The notes under the pieces are model-generated. The model saw only the letters and a program-made list of their open reading frames with translations, was not told where the DNA came from and ran no database searches. A stretch of 64,000 nt of DNA from Paenibacillus sp. SZ31 (GTDB lineage Bacteria > Bacillota > Bacilli > Paenibacillales > Paenibacillaceae), in contig NZ_JABBEA010000013.1 of the NCBI RefSeq assembly GCF_012912005.1, positions 62,001-126,000 of the forward strand. The letters run 5' to 3'. Positions within the stretch are counted from its first letter, which is position 1. Every line of letters begins with the position of its first letter. Below, in pieces: positions 59,901-64,000 of the stretch. The translations under genes were made by a program, and so were the position numbers.

Positions 59901-61214
59901 TTGGATATCGTTTCTCAGCTAAGCTTGTTAAAGCAAATTTATAGTGATCGTTCGTTGTGGGATGAAGAACTGCAGGCATCGCGACATGTCGTTCCGGATA
60001 GTGTACCCGCACAGGATAGAGAAGCTCTTGAGGCAGCCGGGCATGAACCGAATCGATTTGTGCGTCCGCAACATGATGAAACGATTACTGAGCTGAAAAA
60101 ACTTGCGAATCAATGGACGATAGAGAATGCAGCGCAGGCCTTTGTCTCTTCTTTGTGGTCAGCACCCATGATCTGGCGCTCGCTTCTTACGGGCAAGCTT
60201 ATTGCAAGTAGTATGCCAGACCATGAACACACGCCGTATCCATCTTCGAGCACTTGTAAGATCTGCGGATTAAGTGTAGATCAAGCCACCGACACGACGT
60301 TGCAATGGTATTGGCGCATGACCAATGGAACCCCGTTGGACGGTGATCCCTTTGGACAAATGCTGGCACTTCGAGAGCTGGCTGCCGCACAGGAGCTTCC
60401 AATACCCAATGAATACGACCGCTGGACATTCCGTGCAGCATTAACGGTGCTACGCGAATTACCTCCCAAAACACGCTATAGTAAGGCAGCAGTTGCGCTC
60501 AAGAAGGAACGTCTTTTGCCTACACAAAAGGAATATGCCTATCGTGACTTGCTTGAGACGTTAGCCCTGATTGGCATACTGGATACGCCGGAACGTCCCG
60601 GAATGATAACTCAATTTACGACTTACATACAGCGTGACGAGCGCCCCAATGTTCGGGTTGAAGTGCAGGCGCCTCTGGCGTGGTGGGACTCATCTGTCGG
60701 AATCAATGAGAACAACCTAAACAAGATATTCCATGATTTTGATCTGAGTAACATATCTCTTTCGGATAAGCCTGAGGTGAGTCCAGCAGTAAAGGACACG
60801 ATCTTAGGTGCATTGGAGAAGAAGAGAAGTGTTCGCGGAAAAGTACCAAAGGCATCTCCTGATGCAGGTACCGGGGAGGTACAGTCTGGAGATGTATATG
60901 CTGTTCGGGTCCGGGAAGGGGTATGGGTGACGGTATACTGTCATGAAGTGAGAGACAAGCGTGTCATCGTCGAATATCTGGATGGTGTCTTTCCAGAGAT
61001 GCCGGCAAAAGCAGATTTGCATGGGACGTTTCGACCGAGAACGAATGGACGCTGGAAATGCTCTGCTATCGCGATCGACTCGACAAGTTGGGTCAGAAGA
61101 GTGGCAAGAGAGTTTCCGCTTCCCGCTTCGCCCCTGCAAGAACCTGACCGCATTCCATTTTATAATGCCAAAGAATTGAAGCATATGGCGAGCTGGTGTT
61201 TTCCTGATATGTAG
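59901..61214 (+). CDS. Hypothetical protein with zinc-knuckle-like motif
   Basis: I do not recognise this 437-residue soluble protein. It starts at TTG 59901, about 12 bases after AAAGGA; the nearby ATGs are out of frame. The N-terminal third is helical and contains HEHTPYPSSSTCKICGLS (about residues 107-124), a possible zinc site. The middle has RTLRELPPKTRYSKAA-like helices and QAPLAWWDSSVGINENNL. The C-terminal part (about 330-437) has VYAVRVREGVWVTVYCHEV and looks like a small beta domain. It lies alone between ppiB and the rib operon and has its own terminator. Confidence 0.72.
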   Translation: MDIVSQLSLLKQIYSDRSLWDEELQASRHVVPDSVPAQDREALEAAGHEPNRFVRPQHDETITELKKLANQWTIENAAQAFVSSLWSAPMIWRSLLTGKLIASSMPDHEHTPYPSSSTCKICGLSVDQATDTTLQWYWRMTNGTPLDGDPFGQMLALRELAAAQELPIPNEYDRWTFRAALTVLRELPPKTRYSKAAVALKKERLLPTQKEYAYRDLLETLALIGILDTPERPGMITQFTTYIQRDERPNVRVEVQAPLAWWDSSVGINENNLNKIFHDFDLSNISLSDKPEVSPAVKDTILGALEKKRSVRGKVPKASPDAGTGEVQSGDVYAVRVREGVWVTVYCHEVRDKRVIVEYLDGVFPEMPAKADLHGTFRPRTNGRWKCSAIAIDSTSWVRRVAREFPLPASPLQEPDRIPFYNAKELKHMASWCFPDM

Positions 61215-61251
61215 AATGATGCGATGGATGGATGTGAAATGCCTCCAAGTA

Positions 61252-61286
61252 AAAACCGTGCCTCCTTGGGAGGAAGCGGTTTTTTG
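61252..61286 (+). terminator. Terminator of the 59.9-kb hypothetical gene
   Basis: AAAACCG and CGGTTTT enclose a GCCTCC-TTG-GGAGG hairpin, followed by a T-run. Confidence 0.82.
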
Positions 61287-61339
61287 TTGTTTCTTAGCTT
61301 ATTAAAAGTTAGTATGTGACAAAAAGGAACAAAAAACAA

Positions 61340-61368
61340 TTGATTTTTTGGCATTAAAGTGCTAACAT
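61340..61368 (+). promoter_or_regulatory. SigA promoter of the rib operon
   Basis: TTGATT (61340-61345), 17-base spacer and TAACAT (61363-61368); transcription would start about 12 bases before the FMN riboswitch. Confidence 0.65.
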
Positions 61369-61387
61369 CCAATTAATAACGAAAGCA

Positions 61388-61551
61388 ATCCTTCAGGGCA
61401 GGGTGCGATTCCCTACCGGCGGTGATGCAGGAAGTGTAAGGACACAAGTCCAGCACTTGATGCAAAGTCCGTGACCTGTCTGCCTATGGCAGATGGCTGA
61501 TCTGGTGTAATTCCAGAACCGACAGTATAGTCTGGATGGGAGAAGGAGAGG
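61388..61551 (+). ncRNA. FMN riboswitch (RFN element)
   Basis: The RFN aptamer is complete: CTTCAGGGCAGGGTG at the 5' end, TTCCCTACCGGCGGTGATG, AGTCCGTGACC, GGCAGATGGCTGATCTGGTG, AATTCCAGAACCGACAGTAT and AGTCTGGATGGGAGAAGGAG at the 3' end. It binds FMN and represses the riboflavin genes downstream. A terminator lies about 250 bases further on. Confidence 0.96.
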
Positions 61552-61802
61552 TGCAGACCTAACGGGTTTGCATTCAGCAGGAGTATTGCTGCACAGTCAC
61601 TATTTGTGATGTATGCACTGTGCAGGGAAGATCCGGATACGCCGGACAGTTCCATACATATGCCACACTATAGAAGCTCTTTACCTGTAATTGATTTTCA
61701 TTAAGGTATGTGTCTATTTTCACTTGCCCGAAATGAAGTTTTGGGCAAAGTGTTGGCGTGCTGTATCCATTTCACTCCTGCTGTTGACATTTGTCTCTCA
61801 TC

Positions 61803-61838
61803 ATCCCCATCGAACTGATTGTTCGACGGGGATTTTTT
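61803..61838 (+). terminator. Regulated terminator of the rib leader
   Basis: ATCCCCATCGAAC-TGATT-GTTCGACGGGGAT (one mismatch) followed by TTTTTT, 41 bases before ribD. It is the natural expression platform of the riboswitch. The 250 bases between contain CTGCACAG/CTGTGCAG-like arms and no gene. Confidence 0.85.
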
Positions 61839-61878
61839 ATAATTAAGACTAAGACTTTAAACCGCGGGGTGAACGGAT

Positions 61879-62982
61879 TTGGAAATGATCAATGATGAAT
61901 TTTATATGGCACTGGCACTTGATATGGCGGAACGAGCACAGGGACAGACGGGAATTAATCCGGTCGTTGGATGTGTAGTTGTAAAAGAAGGGCGTATTGT
62001 AGGCTTGGGAAGCCATCTGAAACGTGGAACTGGTCATGCGGAAGTGCATGCACTTAACATGGCAGGAAGCGACGCAGAGGGCAGTACGGTATACGTTACA
62101 CTCGAGCCCTGTAGTCATTATGGCAAGACGCCACCTTGCAGTGAACGCCTGATTCATGAAAAGGTGAAACGTGTCGTGGTATGTTGTGAAGATCCAAATC
62201 CGCAAGTATCCGGCAAGGGCATAAGCATGCTCCGTCAACAAGGCATTGAAGTTGAAGTTGGTGTATTGCGTGAGCGTGGAAGACGCATGAATGAAAAATT
62301 CATTAAATTTATTACAACGGGTCTACCTTTCGTGACGCTGAAGACGGCTACGACTTTGGATGGAAAGATTGCTACTCGCAGCGGAGACAGCAAGTGGATC
62401 TCCAACGAGCCCGCTCGTGAGATTGTTCATGCGCTTCGTCATCGTCACCAGGGAATTATGGTTGGCGTGGACACAGTTATTGCCGATAATCCGGAGCTTA
62501 CAACCCGTTTGCAAGTAGAAGGCATTAGTCCGGTACGCATTGTGGTGGATTCCAAGCTGCGTCTTCCTTTAGGTGCCAAGATGGTTAAAGATGGTCTAGC
62601 CCCAACATGGGTACTGACAACAGACGAAGCCAGTCCTGAAGCTGCTGAGCGTTTGGAAGCCTACGGCATCGAAATTATACGCTGTGGTCCTGGACCACGT
62701 GTTGATCTGTTAAGCGGACTTAGCAAGCTGGGTGAGCGTGAGATCGGTTCAATTTTGCTTGAAGGTGGAGGCACTCTGAATGGAGCCATGTTGGAGGCAC
62801 GGTTGGTCGATCGCTTGCTGATGTTTATCGCTCCTAAGATTGTAGGCGGTTATGATACACCTGGAAGCTTCCGCTTCGAGGGTGTGGAACGTATGAATCA
62901 GGCGATTCAGTTGAATCAGCTGGAAATCGAACAAGTTGGAGATAATATCAGCATTGGCGGTATTCCGGTGTGGCCTGAATAA
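61879..62982 (+). CDS. ribD: Bifunctional riboflavin deaminase-reductase RibD
   Basis: RibD deaminates diaminohydroxyphosphoribosylaminopyrimidine and reduces the ribosyl side chain. The 367-residue protein has the zinc deaminase site (GHAEVHALNMAG and LEPCSHYGKTPPC) in the first 145 residues and a DHFR-like reductase domain (TLKTATTLDGKIATRSGDSK, GIMVGVDTVIADNPELTTR, ILLEGGGTLNG). It starts at TTG 61879 after CGGGGTG; ATG 61885 is possible. First gene of the rib operon. Confidence 0.95.
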   Translation: MEMINDEFYMALALDMAERAQGQTGINPVVGCVVVKEGRIVGLGSHLKRGTGHAEVHALNMAGSDAEGSTVYVTLEPCSHYGKTPPCSERLIHEKVKRVVVCCEDPNPQVSGKGISMLRQQGIEVEVGVLRERGRRMNEKFIKFITTGLPFVTLKTATTLDGKIATRSGDSKWISNEPAREIVHALRHRHQGIMVGVDTVIADNPELTTRLQVEGISPVRIVVDSKLRLPLGAKMVKDGLAPTWVLTTDEASPEAAERLEAYGIEIIRCGPGPRVDLLSGLSKLGEREIGSILLEGGGTLNGAMLEARLVDRLLMFIAPKIVGGYDTPGSFRFEGVERMNQAIQLNQLEIEQVGDNISIGGIPVWPE

Positions 62983-63042
62983 ATAAATGGATCATAAAGT
63001 AATAAGTAAGGATCCTTAGAAATGATCGAGGGAGGCGGCAGC

Positions 63043-63711
63043 ATGTTTACCGGTTTGGTGGAAGAAGTTGGTCAGATTCGGCGTATTGGTCGGAAGGGCG
63101 AAGCGATGGTCCTGAATATCGGGGCTTCCGCCATCATGGACGATCTAAAGATTGGCGATAGTGTGGCAGTGAACGGAGTATGCTTGACAGCGACAACGCT
63201 GGAAGGTGGAGGTTTTACCGCCGATGTAATGCCTGAAACGTATCGTCATACCAATCTCAGTCAGTTGCAATCTGGCAGTAAAGTTAATCTGGAGCGAGCC
63301 ATGCAATCAGGCGGCCGTTTTGGCGGACATATCGTTCAGGGCCATGTCGATGGTACTGGAGTGATCGGCAGTATCACTCGTGATCAGAACGCAATTGTGT
63401 TTGAGATCAAGCCGGATGATCACCAGTTGTTCAAATATCTGATCCCCAAAGGGTCAGTTACACTGGATGGCATTAGCTTGACCGTTGTCCATACTTCACA
63501 GACCGCATTCACAGTTTCCATTATCCCTCATACGATTGGTGAGACTGTACTAAATGTCAAAAAGACAGGGGATACCATCAATATCGAATGCGATATTTTG
63601 GGGAAATATGTGGATCATTTGCTGCAGTATGGGAGAGGACATCAGGAGACGGGTGCTGGCAAGCCGCGCAGTATCAGTGAAGATTTTCTCGCCAATCACG
63701 GATTTGCATAA
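63043..63711 (+). CDS. ribE: Riboflavin synthase alpha subunit
   Basis: It converts two lumazine molecules to riboflavin. The 222-residue protein begins MFTGLVEEVGQI and has two lumazine-binding repeats (NGVCLTATTL..FTADVMPET and DGISLTVVHTS..FTVSIIPHT). ATG 63043 follows GAGGGAGG; an earlier in-frame ATG at 63022 lies before that SD. Between ribD and ribBA as usual. Confidence 0.95.
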   Translation: MFTGLVEEVGQIRRIGRKGEAMVLNIGASAIMDDLKIGDSVAVNGVCLTATTLEGGGFTADVMPETYRHTNLSQLQSGSKVNLERAMQSGGRFGGHIVQGHVDGTGVIGSITRDQNAIVFEIKPDDHQLFKYLIPKGSVTLDGISLTVVHTSQTAFTVSIIPHTIGETVLNVKKTGDTINIECDILGKYVDHLLQYGRGHQETGAGKPRSISEDFLANHGFA

Positions 63712-63748
63712 TGAAAGTAGAGAACAGAAATAAACTGGAGGTGGACCA

Positions 63749-64000
63749 ATGTCAGAACAATCCATTCTGGACACGGTAGAAGAAGCCATATATGATCTCA
63801 TGCGTGGTAAACCCGTCATTGTTGTGGATGATGAAGATCGGGAGAATGAAGGCGATTTTATCGCTTTGGCCGAAAAGGCGACACCTGAAGTCATCAATTT
63901 CATGATTACTGAAGGTAGAGGTCTGGTCTGTGTTCCGATTACACAACAACGTGCGGACGAACTTAACCTGAAACCCATGGTTCAACAAAATACGGATTTC
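63749..64000 (+). CDS. ribBA: DHBP synthase / GTP cyclohydrolase II RibBA, N-terminal part
   Basis: The first 84 codons are present before the window ends. They show [19 protein letters not shown] and [14 protein letters not shown], the active-site motifs of 3,4-dihydroxy-2-butanone 4-phosphate synthase. In this operon position the gene is normally the fused RibBA, but the second domain is not visible, so a lone RibB cannot be excluded. ATG 63749 follows CTGGAGGTGG. Confidence 0.9.
   Translation, partial: MSEQSILDTVEEAIYDLMRGKPVIVVDDEDRENEGDFIALAEKATPEVINFMITEGRGLVCVPITQQRADELNLKPMVQQNTDF

Noticed and set aside
1-64000. CRISPR arrays, prophage, insertion sequences, tRNA or rRNA genes
   Set aside because: No regularly spaced repeats, transposase, integrase cluster (apart from xerD) or tRNA-like cloverleaf was seen; the only repeats are the palindromic elements.

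Overview
The window is chromosomal DNA from an endospore-forming Bacillota, most likely Paenibacillus or a close relative. Four complete or partial sporulation loci (spoIIIA, spoIIA, spoVA, spoIVB-spo0A) plus spoIIM and mciZ lie on one 64-kb stretch. The gene order from a pepQ-like peptidase and efp through spoIIIA, acc, nusB, folD, xse, ispA, dxs, tlyA, argR, recN, spoIVB, spo0A, bkd, nudF, spoIIM, fur, xerD, dacF, spoIIA, spoVA, lysA, ppiB and rib follows the well-known Bacillus subtilis order. The genus call is inference from synteny and protein style; no rRNA or tRNA gene is present to settle it.

Layout. 0-3.3 kb: end of a Xaa-Pro peptidase, efp, lysC (with an internal beta-subunit start) and comB. 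3.4-9.4 kb: the eight-gene spoIIIA operon behind a good SigE promoter. 9.4-13.6 kb: accB-accC, an Asp23/AmaP/DUF2273 envelope group, nusB. 13.7-21.3 kb: folD-xseA-xseB-ispA, dxs, tlyA, an unknown membrane protein, argR. 21.5-25.7 kb: recN, spoIVB and spo0A with a SigH promoter and three 0A boxes. 26-28 kb: a CBS-GGDEF protein and a FlxA-like coiled coil. 28.2-33.6 kb: an accessory iron island with five Fur-box-like palindromes, two tandem open frames that join an AraC regulator to a siderophore-binding lipoprotein, and a ferredoxin-NADP reductase. 34-37.5 kb: a permuted papain-like protein, two small zinc-ribbon proteins, tdk, an ion channel and DUF2627. 37.6-43.6 kb: the branched-chain keto-acid dehydrogenase operon ending in lipB. 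43.6-50.1 kb: two tiny genes (prli42-like and mciZ-like), a PepT-like peptidase, nudF, a PHP-domain protein, spoIIM, fur, yqzK and xerD. 50.2-54.2 kb: punA, dacF and spoIIA-sigF. 54.9-59.8 kb: spoVAA-AB-AF (AC, AD and AE absent), lysA, ppiB. 59.9-64 kb: an unknown protein, an FMN riboswitch and ribD-ribE-ribBA (cut by the window end).

The genes combine housekeeping (fatty-acid initiation, isoprenoids, folate, lysine, riboflavin, DNA repair) with the regulatory chain of sporulation: Spo0A switches on spoIIA, SigF starts the forespore programme, SigE drives spoIIIA, spoIIM and probably mciZ, and spoIVB and spoVA act late.

Two things stand out as not explained by ordinary annotation. First, several intergenic gaps hold a family of about 195-230 bp long-stem palindromic elements with a shared core (a GCGAAGCGTTCGC hairpin, CCGGATTT paired with AAATCTGG, then GGGGATAACAGCGA). 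Their stems differ between copies but stay self-complementary, which is covariation and argues for conserved structure; a second nested family exists as a full and a solo form. Second, both AraC-lipoprotein frames read without a stop through a Fur box, a Shine-Dalgarno, an ATG and a lipoprotein signal, with the lipobox cysteine at residue 343 in both.
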